Shown here: positions 27,238 through 38,954 of the stretch, one piece after another | Position numbering within the stretch: the stretch's first letter is position 1 | Layout of the letters: every line of letters begins with the position of its first letter | Origin: Citrus sinensis | Lineage: Eukaryota; Streptophyta; Magnoliopsida; Sapindales; Rutaceae | NCBI RefSeq assembly: GCF_022201045.2 | Contig: NC_068560.1 | Location: forward strand, 28,413,501-28,477,500 | Direction of reading: 5' to 3' | DNA: 64,000 nt | Notes under the pieces: generated by a model | Databases searched by the model: none | The model's input: the letters and a program-made list of their open reading frames with translations, nothing else | What the model was told of the DNA's origin: nothing | Position numbers and translations under genes: made by a program

Positions 27238-29702
27238 ATGGGAGTTGATATTGAATCTTTATCAGAGGCAACGTCGGGAGCGATAGGATCGCTGTTGAGC
27301 ACCACGATCTTGTACCCGCTTGACACGTGTAAGACCAAGTATCAGGCCGAGGTTAGAGCTCATGGCCAGCAAAAGTACAGGTAGCCCATCTAATTCTCTT
27401 TTTCTTATTTTTGTTAATGTTTTTTTAATCATGCTTTGTTGTTTCTTGATCTGGGTATGTGTTGTTTCTGTTTGATCATGATCCAGTTATTGAAAATGGA
27501 AGTTTGATATTTGGATTTTAGAAGTTAGCAGGAAGTTTTATAGGCTGGATTGAATTTAAAAAATTGATTACCTGTGATTTGAAAGCAATATGTTTGTCCC
27601 GATTGCTTGTTATTCACAGAATCTCCTTTGGTTCACTTTTCTCTTTTGATGTGCCTTTGTTTTTCTGTTTGGTGAAAAATATTCCGTTGACTTAGTATGG
27701 ACTTTTTATGATGTTGTAAAAGGGTGAGTTAAAGATGTAGCTACTTAAGTTTCATTGGCAAGCTTGGACATTATAATTCTAAATCCTTGTAACCTGTTTA
27801 TAAATGTGGGTATGTTTGGGATTGAGGTGTTTTGGTGAGCAACTGCTGTAGAATGAAATCACTAAGTATGAATACTCGTGGGTAGGTGCTTTTGTAAACA
27901 TTAGCTCCCAATTAAAAATAGGCGGTTACCAGACACTTGGTTGCTGTTGTATCTGAACTAGGAAGAAGTAAAATACTTGTAAACATACTCTTCGTTGTTG
28001 CAAAAAATTCTGCTACTCAAATTCAGTTATAGAAGACGCAGCTGACCTTTGCTCATCTCAACTTAATATAGTTTTGGTCTAATCATGGTTTACAGGAACT
28101 TCAGTGATCTTCCTTTGTGTTGCCACCCTATATATTTTCTTTTCCTTATGTAGAACAATAAGTTTTCTCTTCTGGCTCAAAAATGGGATTGTATATGCTC
28201 CTATGAGAGTCCCTTAGGATTTATTTGTGCAAATTCTGTTGGATGGCTGTTAAAATCTGCATTATTCAGTAATTCTATTTCCTCCCAGATGTAAGATAAT
28301 CAAAATATTTCTCTAAAGGCCAAGTGTTTATGCCACAGGTGGGAGATCGATTTGACTTACCATTAATTTGATTTTTGTTTTCTTTTTTTTCCCCCTCTTG
28401 GCCCTTGCAGGAAACTCTCAGATGTTTTATGGGAAGCTATGTCCAATGGTCAAGTTCTTTCGCTATACCAGGGCCTAGGAACAAAAAATCTTCAGTCCTT
28501 TATTTCACAGTTTGTATACTTCTATGGGTACAGCTATTTCAAAAGGCTATATCTGAAAAGAAGTGGTAACAAATCGATTGGAACAAAAGCGAACTTGATA
28601 ATTGCTGCTACTGCTGGGGCTTGCACTGCCATCATCACTCAGGTGAGACATCATTGGCAAGCTCCTCTTCTTTTGGTCAACAACCTTGGTTTCTGATATT
28701 GGGACCCAGGACCTGTGCATGGCTAATTTTTTTCTGATTATGAATCACCAATTTTCAGATGTCAGTTTTCTCTAGGCAGAGAAAAAGGACTGAAAAGAAG
28801 TCATAGATTTTTTTTGTGATGAAATTTAATTTCTAATTTCAAGTTGTGTAGCATCATGTGTGACATGTGTTCTAAATCTTAAATTTGATGTTTGACCTCA
28901 TCTTTTATTGTTTGTAGCCCCTGGATACAGCCTCCTCAAGGATGCAGACAAGTGCCTTTGGAAAATCCAAAGGGCTTTGGAAGACCCTCACAGAGGGCAC
29001 TTGGAGTGATGCATTTGATGGCCTAGGCATCTCCCTTTTGCTAACCTCAAACCCTGCAATTCAGGTACACAACTTCACCTTAGAGTTTAAATCTGAGGAC
29101 TGTATTGACTCAAATTACTACTCGAGTCATATTGTTCTTTCACTTGAACAAGACTGAGATTAGAGTTATTATATTCTCTGCAGTATACAGTGTTTGATCA
29201 GCTGAAACGTCGAATGCTCAAGGGAAAACAAAATAAAGCAGGGGGCACATCTCCACAGGCCCTTTCTGCCTTCGTGGCTTTTGTCTTGGGTGCAGTTTCA
29301 AAGAGCATTGCCACTGTTCTGACATATCCTGCAATCAGGTACATATCTACTCTCTGGAACTGTAGCAACTAATTGCTTGTTAGTTGTTATACAGGGAGAA
29401 TAAAGATATTTACTCCTTACAGGTGTAAGGTAACGATTCAAGCTGCCGACCCAAATGAAAATGGGACTGAGAAAACACAGCCTAGATCCCGCAAAACATT
29501 AGCTGGAGTTGTTTGTGCTATATGGAAAAGAGAAGGGGTTCTGGGCTTTTATAAGGGATTGCATGCCCAGATCTTGAAGACCGTGTTGAGTTCAGCATTG
29601 CTTTTGATGATCAAGGAGAAAATTGCTGCAACCACTTGGGTTCTTATACTTGCAATCAGAAGGTATCTATTTCTTACCAGGGGTAGACTGAAAAGTGCTT
29701 GA
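27238..29702 (+). CDS. PNC1: Peroxisomal adenine nucleotide carrier
   Basis: Five exons, 27238-27380, 28411-28642, 28918-29064, 29184-29338 and 29423-29702, give 318 residues. The protein belongs to the mitochondrial carrier family, with three repeats of two membrane spans. Signature loops are [11 protein letters not shown] (residues 26-36), [11 protein letters not shown] (125-135) and a degenerate third, YPAIRCKVTIQ (about 222-232). The N terminus [23 protein letters not shown] and the C terminus ([10 protein letters not shown]) follow the plant PNC pattern closely. PNC proteins import ATP into peroxisomes in exchange for ADP/AMP, feeding acyl-CoA synthetase for fatty-acid beta-oxidation in seedlings and for jasmonate and auxin precursor activation. 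Arabidopsis has two copies, PNC1 and PNC2; which one is the orthologue is not resolved. Intron 1 is about 1 kb. Confidence 0.93.
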
Positions 29703-30903
29703 TACTGAGGTCGTTGATGGTAATACACTTGAATCGTATGACTCGAGACTCATGTAAATACTGCAGCTGCCTTTGTTGTAGACTAAGCAAATTTATTTAT
29801 AGCAATGGGTTTAAATTCTGAGATTGGGAGCTCAAACAAGTAGCAAATAAGTTCATCATTTTCTGTTGGACAATAATCATGATTTATGCTGTGCTGGCCA
29901 ACTGTAGCTTCAGCACCGGGACTAATTTTATTCCAGAGAAATAATCTACTACAGAAACCTTCACTCTCAGAAGAGTGTGCTTAATTGTTTCATTTGTATA
30001 ATCTAATGAAATGTACTGTTGATGAAGGGAATTGATGTTTCTTTAGCCAAGTTTTATTTGTCAAAAAATTTTCGATTGCATCGTATCTTTGAATATTCAG
30101 CATTTCCCATTATTGAGTTTTGTTCCTTTTCAAACTAAAACTGAAATGATTGAAAGCAATACATGAATCCATTCTGTGATTCTTGATCTTATTAGCAGCC
30201 CATATGAAGAAAACTAGAATAGCTCATTTCAACTGGTGGGGATCAAATCCCCTCTCACGTCTGGAGGGGACTTTTGTCATTACTTGGAAAATGGAAAATT
30301 ATTATGAATAAAGTTGACCAATGTGACATAAGTTCTACAAATTTTGTGATAGCATTTGAGGTACTAGTTTTAGTCACAAATTTTGTTATACCACGTGAGG
30401 TACAAGTTTAGTCAGAGGGGGATTTTCTTATAATTTAATCTTATATTGAGTAAATAATTTAATTATTAATTAGTAATTAATTAAAAAAAATAAAGAAATT
30501 AAATCTTATTTATATATTATTATTAAAAAATATATGACAAAAATTTAAAAAAAAAACTCAGTAAAATTCAAATTAAGAGATGATCTTATTCCGATTAATT
30601 GAACCCGTAACCTTAAGTAAAGAATAAATAAATAAATAAAAAACAATTTTTCATAATTATTTAAATTCGTTTCTAAAAATGATTTTTCCTTTTTTTCATA
30701 ACAATTTAATTGAAAACGATTTCTTTAAACGAAAAAATTGAAAACGATACCGTGGATCTAAAAACGAGTTTTAAGAAAACGAATAAGGCGACGCGGGATA
30801 GACCGAGAAAGAAAGGAGAGAGATAGATCTACTTGAGCAGAGAACAGAAACGACGCCGAAGAAGAAGACGAAGAAGTAGAAATAGGGGGGAAAAATATTA
30901 AAG
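29703..30903. other. PNC 3' region and YIP1 promoter
   Basis: No gene. It holds the PNC 3' untranslated region (to about 30,030), a palindromic GGGGATCAAATCCCC at 30239-30253, a short imperfect tandem repeat at about 30,335-30,412 (CAAATTTTGTGATA / CAAATTTTGTTATA), very AT-rich sequence, and a purine-rich 5' leader just before the next gene. Confidence 0.5.
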
Positions 30904-31575
30904 ATGATGTCCGGAGGCAATTACACGGGCATTGATAATCAGAAGCTCTCCGGATCCGTTCCTGTAAGTAATCTTATTTCATCTCTGATCTCTCCTTCTC
31001 CATCTATATAAAACAAGATTCCATTTCAATAACGTATAAGCAGATCTAATTTCGTTATTTCATTTAATTTCCCAGGCGGTTCCAGATCCAGGCCAGGTCA
31101 CCGTCAAATTCTCAGGTCACTTCTCTATTTGTTTGTTTAATTGTTCAATATATTGAATCGGGTCAACTGAATTTTGTTGAATTTGTGTTACTGAGTAGTA
31201 GTAGTAGTATCAAAGATTTCCTTTCGGTTTGGTTGGCTAGCTATGTAATGTGATGTGATTATATTTGTTTGCTGATAAAATGTTGGAGAAGCATATGTAA
31301 ATTATGATTATTGAATTGGAGCTGAATTGCTGTGTTAGCCTTAGCTGAGAGAGAATATGAGATTTTTCGTTCCAATTCTGAAAATAAGTAAGAATTGAGA
31401 AACTAGGATGCTTAATATACTGAATAAATGAATTATAAATTTGAACGGTGAACTGAATTATTTGCCTACGCTTAGCTCTGAGAGAGAATTTAAAAATATG
31501 ATAGGTTACGTTTCTCAATTTACTACTTAAACTCGAGGTTAGTAAGTGGATTTGGATTGAGACTAATGATTTATT

Positions 31576-31609
<34 letters not shown>

Positions 31610-33684
31610 ACGTACGTTTTAGTTGATCTGGTGAATTTATTGTTGCAGACTCTAATCTACAGACATTTCCGCCTTCTGATACGCGAGGGAAGATCTCTGG
31701 TGTTTCTGGCCCTCCCAGTGATGTCGATGGTATGTGTATCTTTAAAACTAATATGATTAAGAATATAGTTGTTTACGTTATGAATAAATAATCTAGACGG
31801 ATAATTATGTTTTATGTGTGCTATGTGATGGAATTGTGTATGTTTGTTTGTGTAGCACATGAAAGATTTATTTGTCTTTTTCAGTAGTTATTCATGTGGA
31901 TGTGAATGAAATGAAATTAGAAAAAATTGGGCTTTTCTGCAGAGAGTTCTATGTATCCTGCTTTGTTAATTGTTAACCATTTTGAATTTTCATATCGACT
32001 CTGAATTCTATTTTCCTGGTTTACTGCTTAATTACTAATTTGTATTGATGCAGATACATTTTCGAAACCTGCCTCTGGTTCTTCTGATGAAGCTCAGTCT
32101 AGTGGTTGGTTTAGGGCATTCACAGTTGCTGCATACAAGCCCTACTTTGATGTTGACACTTCAGATGTTTTAGAGAGGATTAAGGACTCCCTTTTTCCAT
32201 TCAGAGATACCTTTACTGAAAAAACATCCGATAACCCAGATTTGTAAGCCGTCTTTATCAGTTACCGGTTTAAGTTACAGAAATGTTGTGTGGTGAATAT
32301 ATGTACTGTCAACTGGAAATGTTTTAATCTTGATACTCACGTAGATTCAGCGAGTAACATCTCAAAATTGAAACCATACCATACATATGATACTTTGTGA
32401 ATATTGATCAATTTTTATTTTTGTAATATTTGCTACAGCAAGCTGGATATATGACTAGCTAGCCTATTGTCATAATGAATATCTCTTAGTTCCTTCTTCT
32501 CCAATGCTCTCAATCACTAGTAACAAAGTTATATAATTTCAAGTTGATACGCTGTGCAGGTATGGACCATTTTGGATATGCTCTACCCTTATATTTGTGG
32601 CCGCTTCTATTGGCACTTTCGTGACATACATATCACACAAGGTGAACAACAAAGATTGGAACTATGACATAAATCTGGTGCCTTGGTCTGCTGGCTTGTT
32701 CTATGGTTATGTCACAATTGTTCCTCTTTGTCTGTATATCATCCTTAAATACTTTTCAGCACCGTCCGGCCTCGTTCAGCTATTTTGTCTTTATGGCTAT
32801 TCCCTATTTGTCTTTATTCCAGCACTGGTGAGTTCTTTCATTTTCAAAAAGCTGCTTCAAGTCATTCCTTTTATTTTTGGTTTATATATCAAATCCTTTT
32901 TCTTACTTAAAATGATTCTTGCTGTGCATTATTTTCCTTCAGAGTAAACTATGAAGCTTAGGTATTGAAAACTCTGAAAAAGGATCTCATTCTTTGAGGC
33001 CCAAAATATACGAATGCATATTCATATAATTTAGAAATATTTTTATTGAATAGATATCAGTGGTATGACATGGTTTATTGTCTGTCACTAGAGGTTTTAA
33101 AAAAGAGGAATTAATGAGTTCATGTAACAAATAGATGAAGTGAATCACTAGGATCGTTTTCTTGACTTTGGCCATTCACCAGTTAGAGGATGAAAGGTAT
33201 CTGAGAGTATGAGATTTTGAGAGGATTCGCATAGAATGTTGATTGTAACTTGAATATGATAATGCTGGATGTGCGAGATAGTCTTAAATGAAACTGAATA
33301 CAGATGATTGGACTACTTTTAATGTTCCATTGTTGCCCACAACAGAGATACACTACTTTTAATGTTTCATTATAAGCCTGCTTATGGTCACTGGCTTGAT
33401 TGCCAGCTTACAGGGTTATAATGAACTCAAACAGGCTCCTGTTGCTGTAGCTGATATTCTTTTCCTTGTGTTTGCAGTGTCTCTCTGTTGTGCCCTTGGA
33501 GATTTTTAGATGGGTAATCGCAGGTGTGGCTGGGTTTATGTCAGCAACCTTTGTGGCGCTTAACCTTCGAGCCCACATTAAATCTGCTGGAGAAAGGTGG
33601 TTCTTGATTGTAGCTGCGATCTTCCTGTTACAGCTGGCCCTGGCCGTGGCATTGAAGATCTATTTGTTCACCGTCACAGTATAA
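30904..33684 (+). CDS. YIP1-family integral membrane protein (YIPF1/2-like)
   Basis: Six exons, 30904-30963, 31076-31115, 31649-31729, 32054-32243, 32560-32827 and 33478-33684, give 261 residues. The N-terminal ~100 residues are hydrophilic (NYTGIDNQKLSGSVP..., SSGWFRAFTVAAYKPYFDVDTSDVLERI). The rest has about five membrane spans with the YIP1 core: DLYGPFWICSTLIFVAAS..., DINLVPWSAGLFYGYVTIVPL, SGLVQLFCLYGYSLFVFIPAL and CLSVVPLEIFRWVIAGVAGFMSA. YIP1/YIPF proteins cycle in ER-Golgi membranes, bind Rab GTPases and help vesicle traffic; direct roles in plants are thinly described. Two ATGs occur in tandem at 30904 and 30907; the first is used. Confidence 0.92.
31579..31606 (+). repeat. (GT)n microsatellite in YIP1 intron 2
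   Basis: Fourteen GT units without interruption, lying shortly before the exon 3 acceptor. Confidence 0.95.
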
Positions 33685-35431
33685 AATGTTTTTTCAATCT
33701 GGAAGCGTAAGTACTCATCTCACTATTTTGTTCACTGTCACAGTAAAAGATTGAACTGTTGTTTTGGTACATGAAAGCATGAACACTGTCACAGTATCCA
33801 ACCAAAAACCGTTTTCCAATATGGAGGCACAAAGGACAGTAGACCACAGAGGAAAAAAAGTTTTGGTCTGTTGCACTCCATTGTTAGCAGGAGCCTTATA
33901 CATCTATTAAAGCATCCATGTATTCATTCTTTTTGGAAATAAAATTTCAAATCGCCATTCTCTCTTATGATATTACTCCCTTTCTCTCTCTTTTTTTATT
34001 TTATTTTATTTTTATTTTTTCATTGGCTTACAATTCAAGCGAAGACTTTTTAAGTTATGCATTTGCTTACTTGGTTTTAGCGCGCAGCGCAGCTGCCCCC
34101 ATGCTATATTCTAGGGGAATATTCCCCAAACGCACCCTTAGCCTTAAATTTCCTCATTGACTTCCATGCCTTAAGAAATTTTTGGTTCTTGTTGGATATA
34201 ATCTACTTTCAGTGTGAAGTCCGAGCTTTGTTGAGACAATGCAATACATTATTCATCTTCACATCAATTGACGAAATAAGATTCATGTAAGGAAGTCCTT
34301 TTAGAATAAATTCCGGTGGACATTAGAAATCGTGTTCCATGAAATTTGTTTGATACGCACTCCAAGTCAAACATGTGGGCTTTTTTTATCTTTCATTGGC
34401 TTGGGATTCTTAAAAATTCTAATAATGTGATTATAGGTTTCAAACTTAATTATGACATTTTATTATTGACTTTATTTAAATGTAAAAAGTTCACTAGTGT
34501 TTTTCCACGCCAAGCATGGGACTTGTCGGTGAAGAAAAACTGCAGCTTCCTTCTCCTCAAATTAGAAAGAAACTATCTTCAATTGGGGTTCGGAATTGGT
34601 TTAATTGAGTGGAAGTTCTATGGGAGAAATTTTAGACTAAAATAGATCAAAAATCCCCCGGAGGGGTGCCCACAAAAAAAAAAAAAAAAAGCATACAGGA
34701 GAGTATAGAAAAACAAAAGGGAAGACATTAGACATACAACGTGAGTGAATATAATGATCAAGTAAGACAAAATCAACATGAGTATAATAGAAAATGACAT
34801 GCAGTGTGAGAGCAGCCACAAGCTAGTCCAAGAGAAGAAACAAAGCGTACTAAAATATATGTTACTTGAAACCTAAACCCAACAAAGCAAACTCTAAAGA
34901 TGCCTTTTAATCAAATTATGTTGTTTCTTCAAAAGGCAAGCACCTTAGATTGTGAAACACAAACACATTTAACAAATCAAAGTACCTGTAAACAAGTACT
35001 AGTAGCCCTAGAAAACTGCATTAGCATGGACATTAGCATTTAGACTTTTAGGAAAGAAAAACTTATGAAGAAAGTGAAAAACAGCCCAATAAAGGGTCAA
35101 ATGTAAGATCCTGAAATTGAGGTTCCTTTAGCAGACAAAACTATATATATTTCAGCTGGGTTTGGTTTCTATTATTTTAATCTTATATAATAAGTTGAAA
35201 TGTTTGATATTTCTTTCTGAAACAGTCATGGGCATGAATGATGATGCGTAGAAAATTTATACATTTTTCAATATTATTACATAAGCTATAAGCAAGCACA
35301 TTCATGTGTCTTACATCCCTCGTTGTCTCTGCTAGCTAGCTAGGGAATTTGACCAAAATTTTTCAATCTTCACACACTCAAAATTATCTCTCTTTAAATT
35401 CACTAACTTACACAACAATTCCAAGCTCTCT

Positions 35432-35466
<35 letters not shown>

Positions 35467-35500
35467 GAATACAAAATCCTAAAAGTGATTCCTAGAAGCC
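33685..35500. other. Intergenic region between YIP1 and CLE genes
   Basis: No gene. It holds the YIP1 3' region with a repeated CACTGTCACAGTA motif, poly(T)/poly(A) tracts (33,984-34,020; an A run at about 34,673-34,690) and AT-rich sequence. Short frames near 34,346-34,645 have no recognisable domain. The last ~120 bases are pyrimidine-rich leader of the CLE gene. Confidence 0.5.
35437..35462 (+). repeat. (CT)n tract in the CLE leader
   Basis: A 26-base CT run ending 38 bases before the CLE ATG, typical of pyrimidine-rich plant 5' leaders. Confidence 0.9.
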
Positions 35501-35776
35501 ATGTTCATCTCAAGAAAGAATCAACTTATTTGTATTCTATTGATTGTCTCCAGCCTGTCATCTCTATATCGTCATCATGGGGTGGTAGCAGCTAGATATC
35601 TAAAAGATATGCAAGAAACTGCAGAGAATAACAGTAAGCCTCAGATTTGGAACAACAAAACTTCTAGCAATAATGCTTCTGCTTCTGCTTCTTCTGCTGC
35701 TGATGATGATGGAGGGTTTGTTGCAACAATCAATAGAGAAGTTCCCTCTTGTCCTGACCCATTACACAACAGGTAG
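35501..35776 (+). CDS. CLE signalling-peptide precursor (CLE27-like box)
   Basis: Intronless, 91 residues. An N-terminal hydrophobic segment (LICILLIVSSLSSLY, residues 9-23) should act as a secretion signal. A variable, Asn/Ser/Ala-rich middle follows, and then the CLE dodecapeptide REVPSCPDPLHN at residues 79-90 with one Arg after it. The box keeps the invariant R1, V3, P4, P7, P9, L10, H11 and N12, but position 6, normally Gly, is Cys. From memory Arabidopsis CLE27 has the same SCPDPLHN core. CLE peptides are processed from the precursor, act in the apoplast and are read by LRR receptor kinases of the CLV1/BAM class to control stem-cell and vascular development. A dead tandem copy follows at 37433. 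Confidence 0.88.
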   Translation: MFISRKNQLICILLIVSSLSSLYRHHGVVAARYLKDMQETAENNSKPQIWNNKTSSNNASASASSAADDDGGFVATINREVPSCPDPLHNR

Positions 35777-37432
35777 CCCTTCAGCTTTCAAGCAAACTGC
35801 ATGCATTATTCAAGTCTTTGATGACGAGTTAGCTAGCTGTATATAAATTGTTGGTCACTCTTTATATATGGATTTTGAGAATGCTTCTATAGGAACTAAT
35901 TAAGTTAAGGCAATGAGTTTTGAGTGATAGAAGAATTTCTTTCTCTAGTTTTTTTTTTCTTTCTCTGATTCATAATCCTTATTCATCATATATCAAGAAT
36001 TCAAAGAAGCGAATCTTGGTAAATATATGTTAGCTATAATGTTACGTTACTGCCAATTTACAGGAATAGAATTGCTTTGTTGAAACGTCTTTTTATTCTT
36101 TAATTAGCAATTTCTTCAATTCTTTTTGCGGTTTGGGCTTCTGATTGGCTATATTGATCTTTGTTAATTCACGTCCTTAATTCAGTTGATGTTTTAAGAT
36201 CAATTCAAGCTATATCAATGGAGTTTTTGGTTTGTTAATTTTTTTTATAATCTCTTTTGTACTCTTCTACCTACCTATTAACTTTAACTTTCTAATTCTA
36301 CTTATTTAACAAATAAAATAGTGCAAATGATAAGACACCCTTGAAATTTTTATAGGTTCAATACAATATATTAATTGAAAAGCTCTTAATCTTGAACAAG
36401 ATTAAAAATGCTTAATTAGAATGTGGTGCTTTATTGACTATTAAAAAGAAAAACATATACTAGTGTCTCATGCTAATATTTTACATTTTGAGTGTAAGTT
36501 TACCAATGCTTTGGACTCTCTAGTCCAAAGACTAGCTACCATTAAAATATCAAACAAGATATTGACCGGTTTAGCTCTTCTTCTTCTTCTTCTTCCAAAA
36601 TTCAGTTTTATCTCCACTAAAATTTTTATTTTATTAATTCTTTTAAAAAAGATTTTTTTCTTATTATTCTTTAATGTTCTTTATCTTAAAATGGAAATAT
36701 TGCTCTATCTTTTATATCTTTTCCAATAAAGAGAGCAACACAACTAAATACAATTTTATCTAAGTACCTCCTCCATTTAAAGAAACCAGTGTTAGGTATC
36801 TCCAACCAAACACTTAATTTAATACCTAAAAATCCTAAAAATATGATTAAACTTTTATCTATTTTAATCGGAGATTAAAAAGAAATTAACTTCAATCTAG
36901 AGAAAACATAGTCAAATTTACGCTTAAGTACATCAGTAATATAATTTGCATCCGTGAGTCATGCTTGCATCATCTTAACGTATATAATGTTTGAAATAAT
37001 TTGTTTATAATGTTTGAAATAATTTGTTCATGTGTATAACTGTATGATTAACTTAATTATAAATAAAATGTGAAAATGAATAGATTATCAATTGTGAGTG
37101 AATTTTGTAATTAACCTAGAAAGTAAAAAAAAAATGCTGTTATTTTATTGATTATGATAGTAACAAATCAACTTATGAAAAATTAAATTATTATCGTGGT
37201 GCTCCACATTGACACCGGAAAATGGAACATATGGACCCGCTGGTTCATGTACACAAACGCGGTTTGTTCCCCTAGGCCCTGGGCCCCTAGCATGTCCCTT
37301 TCATCTCACCATTCCTATCAATCGAATAGACATTTAAATGGTCCCGTGATCTGAAGGCCCATATTAGCATAATGCCGGGCCTAGGCCCGATAACGAAAAA
37401 AATTATATTTTAAAAACCTTCGAGAAACGAAA
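35777..37432. other. Downstream part of the CLE tandem-duplication unit
   Basis: AT-rich, no gene. Segments at about 36,470-36,545 and 37,195-37,392 recur downstream of the pseudogene at about 38,165-38,240 and 38,310-38,473, showing that the duplication took in flanking DNA. A (TTC)n-like run lies near 36,576-36,595. Bases 37,275-37,392 are GC-richer, with GGCCC repeats. Confidence 0.6.
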
Positions 37433-37704
37433 ATGTTCATTCCTCAAGAAAGAATCAACTCATTTGTCGTCTTAAGCCAGTCCTCTCTTTTATTCTCATT
37501 AAGGAGCCTTAGCAAGCAGGTAGGCATGTAAAAGGCATGCAAGAAGCTGCTTGCAGAGAAAAATAATAAGCCTAAGATTTTGAACAACAAAACTTCAAGC
37601 AAATAATGCTTCTGCTGCGAATGACGACGACGACGGAGGGTTTGTTACAACAAGTACTAGGGAAGAATTTGATCTCGTCCTGCCCCACTACACAACATTT
37701 CAGT
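37433..37704 (+). pseudogene. Decayed tandem copy of the CLE precursor gene
   Basis: The sequence follows 35501-35782 along its length: the start ATGTTCAT..TC.AGAAAGAATCAACT, the middle AAGC.TGCAGAGAA.AATAA, AACAACAAAACTTC.AGCAA and GACGGAGGGTTTGTT, and the end CGTCCTG.CCCACTACACAAC. Deletions and insertions break the frame, including a stop soon after the start, and the CLE box survives only out of frame. The gene is therefore a non-coding relic. Confidence 0.85.
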
Positions 37705-38944
37705 AAGCCTTAGATGAAATCTTACATCAATTGAGTCTTTTTTTTTTTTTTTTCAGTTCGAAATATAATTTCTTTAAAATAATGGGATGAAAAATAAAGT
37801 CTTACTTTGGTACCTAAGAGTATTGTGCTTCACAATTTAGGTGCTGGTAAACAGTTAAATAATCGTTAATGGGTTACGTCTCATGCGCCCATCAAATCTT
37901 GAATGCACGAGTTCAAGTCCCAACAATATTTGGGTCTCCCTGAAAAGAATTCTCTTATCATCCTACATTAGAAATAGAATATATTTCCCTCCAGTACTCG
38001 CTTAAAGTTCAGTAGAGTTTCAACATAATATATCAATATATATAAAAAAAAGTCAAATAATCAATAAAATTATAATAATCTGACAGCAAGTAATCTATGA
38101 AAAGCACTAGTCTTACCATAATCATAACATTTAAAGGCTCTTACTAGAAACGCTTTAAGATAATAATATTTTACATGTTGAGTGTAAAGCCTGCCAATGT
38201 AATGTACTCTAGCTCAAAGACTACAATTTAAATATCAATAATTATCAGGCAAATGAAAGACTCCCAGGTTTACTTCTTTGATTATTATAACAAAAATAAT
38301 GTATTTTAATGTCGTGCTCCACTTTGACACTCAAAACGGAACACGTGGACCCGCCAGTTCCTTTTCACAAACGCTGCTTTGTCCAGCTTTAAAATAGGAG
38401 GCGAAAAAATGGACCTAGTAAATGGGCTTAGGATTTGGAGGTCTATGTCAGTTGTGTTTGCCGGGTCAAGGCCCAGGACTGGCCCAAACATATTAAGGAA
38501 TTCATCCTTCTTGGTCGATAGTTCATTATGGCCATGGCAGATCAATCAACTGAGAAGTAAGAATTGTAAGAATTTTTTTTCTTTCAATTAACCAATTATA
38601 TTACTCAATTAATTATGTGCGGTAACTGTATACTGAAATTGAGTTATGCATTAATCTCACCGCACTAAAATGTAATTAGATCAGAAACCTACAATATTAA
38701 AATATATACGCGTTTGTGTACACACATAATATTTAGATGGTAATTAATTTTTTTTTCCTTGGGTGATAATTGACAGATCTTATGATTTCCCAAATATAAA
38801 TTACGTATTCGAGTGACGAGTATATAAATGTGTGTAATAATATTATTGATTTAAAAAAAAAACTATGTGTACTTTTGGAAGTGATAAATGATTTCGCCGA
38901 AGCACTTCCATTAGAAAAAAGCTCGGCAAAAGTAGTCCCACCGT
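37705..38944. other. Rest of CLE duplication unit 2, with a SINE-like insert
   Basis: No gene. A block at about 37,800-38,040 that is absent from unit 1 has a B-box-like GTTCAAGTCC at 37911-37920 and could be a tRNA-type SINE remnant. The unit-1-like blocks resume at about 38,165-38,473. The rest, to 38,944, is AT-rich. Confidence 0.5.
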
Positions 38945-38954
38945 AACAACATAA

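Noticed and set aside
27811..27970. GTATGTTTGGGATTGAGG in PNC intron 1, like the tip of the MITE at 23514
   Set aside because: No matching inverted end could be found nearby, so an element could not be bounded.
30239..30253. Short palindrome GGGGATCAAATCCCC
   Set aside because: Single small hairpin in intergenic DNA with no neighbouring T run or gene end that would make it a terminator or RNA gene.
34110..34140. CCCCAAACGCACCCTTA, resembling a right MITE tip
   Set aside because: No partner left end within a reasonable distance; probably a fragment.
36463..36729. 88-codon frame downstream of the CLE gene
   Set aside because: Its start lies in a block shared by both duplication units without frame conservation, and the rest is Leu/Phe low complexity.
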